Assembly (NCBI GenBank): GCA_964345235.1
Contig: CAYFQE010000014.1
Location: forward strand, 1 to 26,265
DNA length: 26,265 bases
Direction: 5' to 3'
From: Scatomorpha sp964345235
GTDB lineage: Bacteria; Bacillota; Clostridia; Oscillospirales; Oscillospiraceae
Below the pieces are notes generated by a model. That model did no database searches, was not told the origin of the DNA, and was given only the letters and a program-made list of their open reading frames with translations. Made by a program: the position numbers and the translations under genes. Positions 8,540 through 16,725 of this stretch are shown piece by piece. Each line of letters begins with the position of its first letter. Position 1 is the stretch's first letter.

Positions 8540-9124
8540 TCAACTCTCCTCTTTAAGCTTTAGTCTTTCACGCTCTTCTTCCAGTTCTTTGAGCTTAGCC
8601 CTCAGTTCTTCGATTTCTCTGTCAAGCTCTTCCGTGCGCTCTGCGGGTTCTTCTTTCTCTTTTTTCTCCGATTTCGGGACTGTTTTTTTCCCCGCCGCCT
8701 TGTCCCTCTCTAAAACGGCTATCTTATCGGCCCTCTCGTTATGTTCCACTCCGGCGTGACCCTCAACCCAGTGCGCCGTGACTTTGTGGGTTTTTAAAAG
8801 CTCTGAGAGCGCTTGCCAAAGCTCGGGATTCAGGAGGGGGCCGGTTTTGCGCTTCCAGCCCCTTTTTTTCCAGTCTTCAATCCAGCCAAGCGTTATAGCC
8901 TGCTGAACATACTTAGAATCAGTAAAAAGTTCGACCTCGCAGGGCTCTTTAAGGGTATTTAAGCCCTCGATAACGGCTATAAGCTCCATGCGATTGTTGG
9001 TGGTTGCCTGCTCGCCTCCGCTTATAACTTTTTCGTTTCCTTCAAAGAAGAGTATGGCGGCATAGCCTCCCGGCCCCGGGTTTCCCGAACAGGCCCCATC
9101 GGTGTAAAGCTCAACTTTTTTCAA
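8540..9124 (-). CDS. rnhA: Ribonuclease HI with C-terminal coiled-coil extension
   Basis: The enzyme cleaves RNA in RNA-DNA hybrids. All catalytic residues are visible: D9 (YTDGACSGNPGPGG), E47 (NNRMEL), D69 (TDSKYV), H123 (EGHAG) and D133 (NERADKIA). The fold ends near residue 140; the remaining 55 residues or so are a Lys/Glu-rich linker and a probable coiled coil (REIEELRAKLKELEEERERL), not found in typical bacterial RNase HI of about 150 residues. The start is TTG at 9124, overlapping the gyrA stop as TTGA, and MKKVELYTDGACSGNPGPGG matches the usual family N-terminus. Pairing with gyrA suggests joint control of supercoiling and R-loops, which is inference. Confidence 0.95.
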   Translation of the reverse strand: MKKVELYTDGACSGNPGPGGYAAILFFEGNEKVISGGEQATTNNRMELIAVIEGLNTLKEPCEVELFTDSKYVQQAITLGWIEDWKKRGWKRKTGPLLNPELWQALSELLKTHKVTAHWVEGHAGVEHNERADKIAVLERDKAAGKKTVPKSEKKEKEEPAERTEELDREIEELRAKLKELEEERERLKLKEES

Positions 9125-11859
9125 TCGTCGTCCTCGTCGTCATCATCTTCATCNNNNNNNNNNNNNNNNNNNNNNNNNNNNNNNNNNNNNNNNNNNNNNN
9201 NNNNNNNNNNNNNNNNNNNNNNNNNNNNNNNNNNNNNNNNNNNNNNNNNNNNNTCATCGTCATCGTCAAACTCATCTTCGAGTTCATCCAAATCCTCTTC
9301 CTCGAGCTCGTCTAAAGCATCTTCCGCCAAAATCTCAAGTTCTTCCTCCATGGCCTCTTCCACTTGGCATGAAGTCTCCTCTTCGGGGTCTGTTTTGGCC
9401 ATAGATATGAGCATCGAGCCCTCAGAGAGGCGCATAACTCTAACGCCCTGTGTGGATCTGCCCTGAACCGATATCTCCGACACGCTGATTCTTATCATTG
9501 TGCCGTCGTCCGAAACAAGCAAGAGGTCCTCGTTGCCGCTCACAACCTTAACCGCGGCCACCTTGCCCGTCTTTTCGCCAAGCTTAAAGTTTCTCATTCC
9601 AAGGCCGCCTCTGCTCTGCGGCTCAACGCCGCCTCTTAGATAGGCTCTTAAGGGTGTGCGCTTTCCATAGCCGTTTTCGCTTACCGAAAGCAGATATTTG
9701 CCCGAACCCGAGCGGCACACACCTATGCATTCGTCATCGTTTCTAAGCCTTATGCCTCGCACACCGGACGCCATTCTGCCCATAGGTCTGACATCGGTTT
9801 CGTCGAAGCAGATTGCCTGACCGTCACGGGTGGCCATGAGTATGCGCTCGCCGCCGTCTGTGAGCATGGCGCCTATAAGCGTATCTCCCTCGTCTATGCT
9901 CAGGGCTCTTATGCCCGTTTTTTTGATGTTTCGGAGCAAGCTCAGCTTCATGCGCTTGACCTTGCCCTTGGCTGTCGCCATAAACACAAAGTAGCTCTCA
10001 AGGTCCTCGGGTCTGCAATGGAGCACGGCCGATATTTTCTCGTCCTTATCGAGCGGCAGAAGATTGACTATCGCCATACCCTTGGCCTGCCTGCCGGCAG
10101 AGGGCACCGTGTAGCCCTTGGTTTTATAAACCTGACCTCTGTCCGAGAAGAACAGGAGCACATCGTGAGTCGAAGCGGTGAAAACCGTTTCGACATAGTC
10201 CTCTTCCTTGGTGGTCATGGCTCTTACGCCCCTTCCGCCTCGTGCCTGCGCCCTGTATTCGGCGCATTCGATGCGCTTTATATAGCCCTCGTTTGTTAGG
10301 GTGAACACGCATTCTTCCTCTTCGATGAGGTCCTCAATATCGATATCGTGCTCAACATCTCTAATCTCCGTCCAGCGTTCATCGCCGTAGGTGTCGGAGA
10401 TTTCCTGAAGTTCCGTTTTTAGAATGTCTATTAAAATTTCTTCGGAGCCGAGTATTTCCTCACATCGCTTTATGCGCTCCATGAGATCTGCGTACTCGAG
10501 CTGAAGTTTTTCGCGGTCGAGACCCTGCAGAGCGCGCAGACGCATCTCCAAAATGGCTCTGGTTTGAATCTCGTCGAGGTCGAAGCGCTCCATAAGTCTT
10601 TCCTGAGCGTCATCGTAGCTCTCGCGGATTATTTTTATAACCTCGTCAATGTGGTCAAGCGCCGTTAAAAGTCCGCGCAGTATGTGCGCGCGCTCCATCG
10701 CTTTTTTCAAATCATATTCGGTTCTCTTATATATAATTTCCTTCTGGAAATCGAGATATTCGTCAATAACTTCTCTAAGCGAAAGAAGCTTGGGCCTTGA
10801 CTGCCTGTCGACAAGCGCCAGCATGTTCACCGAGAAAGAAGTTTGAAGCTGAGTTCTCTTCATAAGACGGTTTAAGACAACATCGGAGTTGGCCCCTCTT
10901 GAGACCTCTATGACAATTCTCATACCCTGTCTGTCCGATTCATCTCTCAGTCCCGAAACGCCCTCCATCTTCTTATCTCTCACCTGCTGAGCGATGTTCT
11001 CGATAAGCGTTCTCTTGTTCACCTGATAGGGAAGCTCTGTGACAATTATCCTCTCGCGGTTTTGTCCGAAATTCTCAACATGGGTGCGGGCTCTCATAAT
11101 CACCCTGCCACGGCCCGTTTTATAGGCCGCCCTTATGCCGGATCTGCCCATTATTATGCCCCTTGTCGGAAAATCGGGGCCCTTGACATGCTGCATAAGC
11201 TCCTTAAGCTCCGCATCGGGGTTCTCGAGCACACAGATACAGGCGCCTATGACCTCTCTTAGGTTGTGCGGAGGTATGTTTGTTGCCATACCTACGGCAA
11301 TGCCCGAAGAGCCGTTCACCAAAAGGTTGGGGAAACGAGAGGGCAAAACAACGGGCTCCTGCCTCGATTCATCGAAGTTCGGCTTAAAGTCCACAGTCTC
11401 CTTGTCCATGTCGCGGAGCATCTGACTGCAAATCTTCGAGGTTCTGGCCTCGGTATAACGCTGGGCGGCAGGGGGGTCGCCGTCAACCGAGCCGAAGTTG
11501 CCGTGACCTTCAACAAGGGGATAGCGCATCGAAAAGCCCTGCGCAAGTCTGACCAGCGCATCGTAAACTGCCATCTCACCGTGAGGGTGATAGCGGCCCA
11601 AAACATCGCCGACGCAGGTGGCGGACTTTTTAAAGGGCTTGTCGTGTGTCAGCCTCTCCTCGTACATGGCATAGAGTATGCGCCTGTGCACGGGCTTAAG
11701 GCCGTCTCTAACATCGGGCAGGGCTCTGCCGACGATGACGGACATGGCGTAGTCTATATACGCCGTCTTCATTTCGACTGCTAAATCGGTATTTTCTATT
11801 ATCTGCTCCGGATACATGATGTCTTCCGGCTTGTAATCCTTGTTGTGTGTTTTAGACAT
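9121..11859 (-). CDS. gyrA: DNA gyrase subunit A with very long acidic tail (contains a gap)
   Basis: This is the breakage-reunion subunit of gyrase. The active-site Tyr is Y135 in RYTEARTSKI, the GyrA box is QARGGRGVRA, and beta-pinwheel repeats fill the C-terminal third. The box separates it from ParC. The start is ATG 11859 behind AAGGTGG, eleven bases after gyrB. The quinolone-determining region reads RYHPHGEMAVYDALVRLAQ: the usual Asp82-Ser83 (E. coli numbering) are Glu95-Met96. The last 60 or more residues are almost only Asp and Glu, and a 100-N gap lies inside this run, so tail length and the exact joining frame are unknown. After the gap the frame reads DEDDDDEDDD and stops, overlapping rnhA. 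Confidence 0.96.
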   Translation of the reverse strand: MSKTHNKDYKPEDIMYPEQIIENTDLAVEMKTAYIDYAMSVIVGRALPDVRDGLKPVHRRILYAMYEERLTHDKPFKKSATCVGDVLGRYHPHGEMAVYDALVRLAQGFSMRYPLVEGHGNFGSVDGDPPAAQRYTEARTSKICSQMLRDMDKETVDFKPNFDESRQEPVVLPSRFPNLLVNGSSGIAVGMATNIPPHNLREVIGACICVLENPDAELKELMQHVKGPDFPTRGIIMGRSGIRAAYKTGRGRVIMRARTHVENFGQNRERIIVTELPYQVNKRTLIENIAQQVRDKKMEGVSGLRDESDRQGMRIVIEVSRGANSDVVLNRLMKRTQLQTSFSVNMLALVDRQSRPKLLSLREVIDEYLDFQKEIIYKRTEYDLKKAMERAHILRGLLTALDHIDEVIKIIRESYDDAQERLMERFDLDEIQTRAILEMRLRALQGLDREKLQLEYADLMERIKRCEEILGSEEILIDILKTELQEISDTYGDERWTEIRDVEHDIDIEDLIEEEECVFTLTNEGYIKRIECAEYRAQARGGRGVRAMTTKEEDYVETVFTASTHDVLLFFSDRGQVYKTKGYTVPSAGRQAKGMAIVNLLPLDKDEKISAVLHCRPEDLESYFVFMATAKGKVKRMKLSLLRNIKKTGIRALSIDEGDTLIGAMLTDGGERILMATRDGQAICFDETDVRPMGRMASGVRGIRLRNDDECIGVCRSGSGKYLLSVSENGYGKRTPLRAYLRGGVEPQSRGGLGMRNFKLGEKTGKVAAVKVVSGNEDLLLVSDDGTMIRISVSEISVQGRSTQGVRVMRLSEGSMLISMAKTDPEEETSCQVEEAMEEELEILAEDALDELEEEDLDELEDEFDDDDXXXXXXXXXXXXXXXXXXXXXXXXXXXXXXXXXXDEDDDDEDDD
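9154..9253. other. Scaffold gap (100 N) inside the GyrA poly-Asp/Glu tail
   Basis: Exactly 100 N, flanked on both sides by GAT/GAC/GAA repeats (minus strand). The gap is at a trinucleotide microsatellite and its true length is unknown. Confidence 0.95.
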
Positions 11860-11870
11860 GTTCTACCACC

Positions 11871-13805
11871 TTATATGTCGAGGTTCTGAACGCGCTTGGC
11901 GTTTAACTCGATAAACTCTCTTCTCGGCTCAACTTTCTCGCCCATGAGTATTGTGAATACCTCGTCTGCCAAAACGGCATCTTCAACGGTTATTCTTTTG
12001 AGCGTGCGGCGTTCGGGGTCCATTGTGGTTTCCCAAAGCTCTTCGGGGTTCATTTCACCAAGACCCTTGAATCGGCTTATATCCACCTTGGCGTTCGGGT
12101 TGTCGCCCCTCAACTCATCGGCCACCTGCTCTCTCTCCTCGTCCGAAAAGGCCACCTTTGTGGTCTTGCCCCTCGTTATCTTATAAAGCGGAGGCACGGC
12201 GGCATATATGTGTCCCTGCTCCAAAAGCGGCTTCATATACCTGAAGAAAAATGTGAGCAAAAGCGTTCTTATGTGCGAACCGTCAACATCGGCGTCGGCC
12301 ATGATGATGACCTTGTGATATCTCAGCTTCGAAATCTCGAACTCCTCGCCCAAACCGGTGCCGAGCGCCGTTATAACGGGATTTAATTTGTCGTTCGAGT
12401 AAACCTTGTCTTCCCGCACTCTCTCAACATTGAGCATCTTGCCCCAAAGCGGAAGTATGGCCTGAAAACGGCTGTCTCTGCCGCCCGTGGCCGAGCCTCC
12501 GGCCGAATCTCCCTCAACGATGAAAATCTCGCACAAAGATGCGTCCCTCTCGTTGCAGTCGCGCAGTTTTCCGGGCAGAGTCGAGCCTTCAAGAACATTT
12601 TTTCGCCTTACTCTCTCTCTTGCCTTTCTGGCCTCTTCACGAGCTCTCGAAGCGGTGAGCGCCTTATCCATAATAATCTTGGCGGTATCCGGGTTTTCTT
12701 CAAGATATTCGCTAAACTTTTCCTGAATAACCGAATCGACAAGCGAACGCATCTCGGAATTTCCGAGCTTCGACTTGGTCTGACCTTCAAATTGCGGATT
12801 TTGAAGTTTAACCGAAATTATGGCGCAGATTCCCTCGCGGCAGTCCTCGCCTGTGAAAGATTCGTCCTCCTTCAAAAAGCCGTACTTCTTGCCGTATGCA
12901 TTCATAACTCTGGTGAGCGCCGTTTTAAATCCGGTTTCGTGCATACCGCCCTCGGGTGTGTGTATGTTGTTTGCAAAAGAAATTAAAATCTCGCTGAAGC
13001 CGCCGTTGTATTGGAAAGCCACCTCGGCCACGCCGGTTTCGGTTTCGCCCTCCATGTAGCAAACTTCCTCGTGTATGGCATCTTTGTTGCGGTTTATATA
13101 CTGAACGAACTCCCTAATGCCGCCCTCATAGCACATTTCGTGCCTAATTTCTTCCTCAAACCTCAAGTCGCTCGTCGTTATTTTAAGTCCGGCGTTCAAA
13201 TAGGCCTGCTCGCGCAGGCGGGTTCTTAGAGTTTCGTAGTCAAAAACAACCTCGTCCATGAGCTCGGGGTCGGGATGGAAGCGCACAAGGGTGCCAGTCT
13301 CCTCGCTCTCGCCTATGACTTTAAGGCCCGAGACTATCTCGCCCCTAGAAAACTCCATGTGATATATCTTACCGTCGCGCATGACCTTAACTTCAAGAAA
13401 ATCGGAAAGCGCATTTACGACAGAAGCTCCGACTCCGTGCAGACCGCCGGATACCTTGTATCCGCCGTCTCCGAATTTGCCGCCTGCGTGCAGAACGGTG
13501 TAGACGACCTCTAAGGCGCTCTTTCCTGTTTGCGGCTGAATTCCGACGGGTATACCGCGGCCGTTATCCTTAACTCTTACGTAGTTGCCCTCTTCAATGC
13601 ACACCTCAATCTCTGTGCAGTAGCCCGCCAACGCCTCGTCTATGGCATTGTCGACAATTTCATAGACAAGGTGGTGCAGACCCGCCGCCGCCGTTGTGCC
13701 TATATACATTCCGGGGCGCATGCGAACCGCTTCCAAGCCTTCGAGAACATGTATATTTTTTTCGTCGTAGCTGTTTTCCGCTATCTTTTCTCTTATATCG
13801 GACAT
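11871..13805 (-). CDS. gyrB: DNA gyrase subunit B
   Basis: This is the ATPase subunit of gyrase, 644 residues, the normal size for Gram-positive GyrB. GHKL ATP-site motifs are DNAIDEALAGYC, DNGRGIPVGI and GGLHGVGASVVNALS. The TOPRIM part has EGDSAGGSA, PLWGKMLNVE and DADVDGSHIRTLLLTFFFRY, and the C-terminal GyrA-interaction segment RFKGLGEMNPEELWETTMDP is complete. The start is ATG 13805 behind AGAGG. It is ten bases after the remB-like gene and eleven before gyrA. The catalytic residues visible are intact. Confidence 0.98.
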   Translation of the reverse strand: MSDIREKIAENSYDEKNIHVLEGLEAVRMRPGMYIGTTAAAGLHHLVYEIVDNAIDEALAGYCTEIEVCIEEGNYVRVKDNGRGIPVGIQPQTGKSALEVVYTVLHAGGKFGDGGYKVSGGLHGVGASVVNALSDFLEVKVMRDGKIYHMEFSRGEIVSGLKVIGESEETGTLVRFHPDPELMDEVVFDYETLRTRLREQAYLNAGLKITTSDLRFEEEIRHEMCYEGGIREFVQYINRNKDAIHEEVCYMEGETETGVAEVAFQYNGGFSEILISFANNIHTPEGGMHETGFKTALTRVMNAYGKKYGFLKEDESFTGEDCREGICAIISVKLQNPQFEGQTKSKLGNSEMRSLVDSVIQEKFSEYLEENPDTAKIIMDKALTASRAREEARKARERVRRKNVLEGSTLPGKLRDCNERDASLCEIFIVEGDSAGGSATGGRDSRFQAILPLWGKMLNVERVREDKVYSNDKLNPVITALGTGLGEEFEISKLRYHKVIIMADADVDGSHIRTLLLTFFFRYMKPLLEQGHIYAAVPPLYKITRGKTTKVAFSDEEREQVADELRGDNPNAKVDISRFKGLGEMNPEELWETTMDPERRTLKRITVEDAVLADEVFTILMGEKVEPRREFIELNAKRVQNLDI

Positions 13806-13815
13806 ATTTTTCCTC

Positions 13816-14055
13816 TTACCTTCTTATAATTGTTCTTGTAGTGACATGCGTCAGCGTCAGCTGATTTTTTCCGCCAGTCGTGCTTAAAATAAAACTTCTG
13901 GGTATATCCTCCGAGGCGTCATAAACTTCGCCGCGCTCCTCGCACTTGCGCAAAAACTCGCGGCTGCGCTTCGACCAACTCACATTGTCGAGCTCGAAGA
14001 TTCCTATTATATCATCTTTTCTTAAAACCGAGTCCTTACCCGGATGAATAAACAT
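13816..14055 (-). CDS. remB: DUF370 / RemB-like small DNA-binding regulator
   Basis: A 79-residue protein in the exact position of B. subtilis yaaB (remB), between recF and gyrB. It matches the family by its opening FIHPGKDSVLRKDDIIGIFE and its later IPRSFILSTTGG. The B. subtilis relatives RemA and RemB act in control of extracellular matrix genes. Its ATG lies inside the end of recF (20-base overlap in another frame), so it is probably translationally coupled. The assignment rests on both similarity and synteny; the regulated genes here are unknown. Confidence 0.85.
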   Translation of the reverse strand: MFIHPGKDSVLRKDDIIGIFELDNVSWSKRSREFLRKCEERGEVYDASEDIPRSFILSTTGGKNQLTLTHVTTRTIIRR

Positions 14056-15154
14056 CGCTTATCTTTCCCTCTTTTATGTAAAATACCTTGCCTCTGCCGA
14101 GTTTTTCCAAATTTTCCTCCGAGCAGGTGCTGAGTATTGTCTGCCCCTTTTCTATGCGGCCGAGTAAAAATTCCTGCCGCATCGAATCAAGTTCCGAAAG
14201 CACGTCGTCGAGCAGTAGCACGGGCATTTCGTTTTTTTCGTTCATAATAATTTCTCTGAGAGCGAGCTTCATCGAGATAGCGGCGCTTCTTGCCTGTCCT
14301 TGGGAAGCAAAGCTTCTGGCATCCTCGCCGTTTATATAAATCCTCAGCTCGTCCCGATGGACTCCGTCGAGAGTTCTTTGGCACTCGAGCTCCGCACTCC
14401 TTAACCTCGACTGATTCGATAGCACCTGCGAGAGAACTTCTTCATAGCTTGCAAAAGGGTCTTTAACCTCGCTCAGACTTTCATACTCAAACGAAAGCTC
14501 CTCTTTTCCCGATGAAATGTCTAAATTCAGCTTTCTTGCCTCTTCCTCGAGCTTTCTAATAAAGCTCGCCCTGTAGCGGATTATCCTTGCCGAAAGCCTT
14601 GCTAGCTGAAGATTATACTCGTCTAGAATGTCCAAAAGTGAGGGTTTAATTCGATAATCCTTTAAAATCGCGTTTTTCTGGTCGAGATTTTTTGTGTATT
14701 CCGAGATTATCGAGCCGTAGCGAGGACGCAGCGTACTTATCGACTCATCTAAAAAACGGCGGCGATTGACGGCTCCCTCCTGCACAAGATAGAGATCTGA
14801 GGGCGAGAACAAAACCGCCGAAAATGTTTCGCTCAGCTCTCCCGGTCTTTTTTGAACCGAATTTACCGTTATCTCTTTCGGTCTCGAGCGGTTGAGCTTT
14901 ATTCGCACGGTAAAACTTCTCTCACGCGTGGAAATCTCTGCCAAAATGTTGCAGTAGGAAGAGCCGAATGAGATGAGTTCCTTGTCAAAACGCGTGCGAA
15001 AACTCTTTCCGAGCGAGATATAGTAAATGGCCTCGATTAAATTCGTTTTGCCCTGGGCATTTTCGCCACAGAGCACATTCATTTTATCAGAGGGTTCAAA
15101 ACAGACAAAATCGTAGTTTCGAAATCCCTCCAACGAAAGCTTTTCTATACGCAC
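14036..15154 (-). CDS. recF: RecF, DNA gap-repair and recombination mediator ATPase
   Basis: RecF binds single-strand gap junctions with RecO and RecR and helps load RecA. The 372 residues show Walker A GENAQGKTNLIEAIYYISLG (from residue 30), the SMC-like signature region FASQGQARSAAISMKLA, and Walker B MPVLLLDDVLSELD. A characteristic segment, SPSDLYLVQEGAVNRRRFLD, lies between. The start ATG overlaps the S4-domain gene by ten bases and the end overlaps the remB-like gene by twenty. Length and order are those of Bacillota. Confidence 0.97.
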   Translation of the reverse strand: MRIEKLSLEGFRNYDFVCFEPSDKMNVLCGENAQGKTNLIEAIYYISLGKSFRTRFDKELISFGSSYCNILAEISTRERSFTVRIKLNRSRPKEITVNSVQKRPGELSETFSAVLFSPSDLYLVQEGAVNRRRFLDESISTLRPRYGSIISEYTKNLDQKNAILKDYRIKPSLLDILDEYNLQLARLSARIIRYRASFIRKLEEEARKLNLDISSGKEELSFEYESLSEVKDPFASYEEVLSQVLSNQSRLRSAELECQRTLDGVHRDELRIYINGEDARSFASQGQARSAAISMKLALREIIMNEKNEMPVLLLDDVLSELDSMRQEFLLGRIEKGQTILSTCSEENLEKLGRGKVFYIKEGKISDVYSSG

Positions 15155-15366
15155 TCGGACTCTATCCTTATTTGTTCATCACCGACACATACAATATCGC
15201 CGTGATGTACTTTTTTATTTTTCTCAAGACAAACCTCGCCGTTTAAGCGCACTTCGCCCGATAGAATCATCTCTCCGGCAATCCCGCCCGTTTCGGCAAC
15301 GCCCTCGTATTTTAAAAGTTGGGCAAGTTTTATGTGTTCGCCCCTTATTCTAGACTTCGATTCCAT
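15145..15366 (-). CDS. yaaA: S4 RNA-binding domain protein, YaaA type
   Basis: A 73-residue protein made almost wholly of an S4 RNA-binding fold, with the signature IKLAQLLKYEGVAETGGIAG and later SGEVRLNGEVCLEKNKKVHH GD. It sits between dnaN and recF, as in many Bacillota. It overlaps the end of dnaN by 22 bases and the start of recF by 10. Probably a ribosome- or RNA-associated protein; its precise role is not established. Confidence 0.9.
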   Translation of the reverse strand: MESKSRIRGEHIKLAQLLKYEGVAETGGIAGEMILSGEVRLNGEVCLEKNKKVHHGDIVCVGDEQIRIESECV

Positions 15367-16472
15367 ACTATCCTCACTGGAAGCACCATGTAGATATATT
15401 TGTTATCCTGATTTAAGCTCTTTATAACAGCAGGCGAAGAATCGGTGTTTAAGCACAGTATAATATCTTCATCGTCAATGGCGCGCAGAGCTTCTTTTAA
15501 GAAAACATCGTTAAAGCCTATCGTGAGTCCCCCACCGTTGCCCTCGCTGATAATCGAATCGAAAGAGCGGCCCTGAACCGTGTCGCAGCTGAGGTCGAGT
15601 TTTCCGTCTGCAAAGAAGAGCTTGACGGGCGCCTTGCTGCTCTCGTCGCTCATAAGAGATACTCTATCCAAACCGCTTATAAACTCGCGCCTGTTCAGTT
15701 TAATCTTATATCTGAATTCTCTGGGAACTGCCGTCTTATAATCCAGGAATTCTCCCTCGAGTCTTCTTGTAATGAGCACTGTGTTATCAAAATGAACGCT
15801 GATGTGTTTGGATCCCAACTTAAAATAGCAGAACTTGTCTTCTCCGCTCTGGCAAATCTTTTCCATATCCGAAAGCGAGTATGCCGGGATAATAAAACGG
15901 ATAAGATCGCTGTGCTCAAGGCTTATATCGGCGCTTCTCATCGCAAGCCTGTAGCCGTCAACTGCGACAAGAGCAAGAGTGGATTCTTCAATCTCAAACA
16001 GAGCTCCCGTGTAAACCGGTCTGCTCTCGTTTTTCGATATGGAAAAACTTGTTTTAACAATCATTTCCTTGAGTAGCTCCTGAGAAATCTTAATCTCTCT
16101 CACCCTGTCTGGCTCGGGGAGCTCGGGATAAACGTCGGCGGAGGAGGCCTTTATGTTAAACTCTGTCAAACCGCACTTTATAAGCACATTTAAAGAATCG
16201 TCTATATTTATGCGCACCATACCGTCGGGAAGATGGCGAACAATATCTTCTAAAAGCCTGGCATCAATAACCGCGCTTCCGGGGTCTTCAACATCCGCTT
16301 CGATATCTGTATATATTCCTCTTCTAAGGTCGTACGCCGTCAGTCTTAAAGAGTTGCTGTCGGCTTTAAGGAGTATTCCCCTCAAGGCTGTTAACGGGCT
16401 CTTAGGACTGGCCGCTTTAGAGACTGTTCTTATAGCCTCTTCGAGTAAATATTTTTCGCAGATTATTTTCAT
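15345..16472 (-). CDS. dnaN: DNA polymerase III beta sliding clamp
   Basis: The replicative processivity clamp, 375 residues, normal length. It shows the three-domain clamp pattern: opening MKIICEKYLLEEAIRTVSKA, middle PRPVYTGA-like segment (ESRPVYTGALFEIEESTLAL) with DGYRLAMRS, and the C-terminal VLPVRI that forms part of the partner-binding pocket. In relatives the protein normally ends soon after that motif; here seven extra residues follow, within the overlap with the S4-domain gene. ATG 16472 follows AAGGAGA at good spacing. The gene lies just left of the origin. Confidence 0.97.
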   Translation of the reverse strand: MKIICEKYLLEEAIRTVSKAASPKSPLTALRGILLKADSNSLRLTAYDLRRGIYTDIEADVEDPGSAVIDARLLEDIVRHLPDGMVRINIDDSLNVLIKCGLTEFNIKASSADVYPELPEPDRVREIKISQELLKEMIVKTSFSISKNESRPVYTGALFEIEESTLALVAVDGYRLAMRSADISLEHSDLIRFIIPAYSLSDMEKICQSGEDKFCYFKLGSKHISVHFDNTVLITRRLEGEFLDYKTAVPREFRYKIKLNRREFISGLDRVSLMSDESSKAPVKLFFADGKLDLSCDTVQGRSFDSIISEGNGGGLTIGFNDVFLKEALRAIDDEDIILCLNTDSSPAVIKSLNQDNKYIYMVLPVRIVWNRSLE

Positions 16473-16530
16473 GGCGTTCTCCTTTTGAAAAATAAGATTT
16501 TTCTTTTATATAAAAATATTATATATAATT

Positions 16531-16551
16531 TAGTAGTTGTAGTATTAGTAG
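16531..16551 (+). promoter_or_regulatory. DnaA-trio-like element
   Basis: Seven consecutive triplets: five TAG, one TTG and one TAT. Read 3' to 5' they give the GAT-type trios on which DnaA filaments assemble in B. subtilis. An AT-rich stretch borders the 5' end and a DnaA-box-like 9-mer begins eight bases after the 3' end, which is the expected polarity. Confidence 0.6.
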
Positions 16552-16559
16552 CTAAAATG

Positions 16560-16701
16560 TGTTCAAAAGTGACCTAAAGTATTGAATTTTAAAGAAAAAC
16601 GATGTTCAAAACACTGTTGAGAATGTTGAGGGTTTTTGAACAGAATAAAATCCCGTTTTTTAAAAATTTTTATCACTTCCCTATTTTTTGAACTTTGAAC
16701 A
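16560..16701. repeat. Cluster of non-canonical DnaA-box-like 9-mers (TGTTCAAAA / TTTTGAACA)
   Basis: Exact copies of TGTTCAAAA lie at 16560-16568 and 16603-16611, and its complement TTTTGAACA at 16634-16642. One-mismatch copies are TTTTGAACT (16686-16694) and CTTTGAACA (16693-16701). Two looser tandem copies, TGTTGAGAA and TGTTGAGGG, are at 16615-16632. TTTTGAACA agrees with the E. coli/B. subtilis box TTATCCACA at six of nine positions, including the ends TT and ACA. Confidence 0.65.
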
Positions 16702-16725
16702 TTAAAGCGTTTAAAACTAAATAAA

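Larger units (their letters stand above)
16473..16725. other. oriC: Probable chromosomal origin of replication (oriC), dnaA-dnaN intergenic region
   Basis: A 253-base, very AT-rich gap between dnaA and dnaN. From left to right it holds an A/T-only stretch (about 16500-16530) suited to unwinding, a run of seven DnaA-trio-like triplets (16531-16551), and a cluster of at least five 9-mers close to TTTTGAACA (16560-16701). The order (AT-rich region, trios, then a box at the 3' side of the trios) is that of the B. subtilis unwinding module. Gene direction also diverges here: leftward genes to the left, mostly rightward genes to the right. Canonical TTATCCACA boxes were not found. Location is well supported; site function is inferred. 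Confidence 0.78.
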
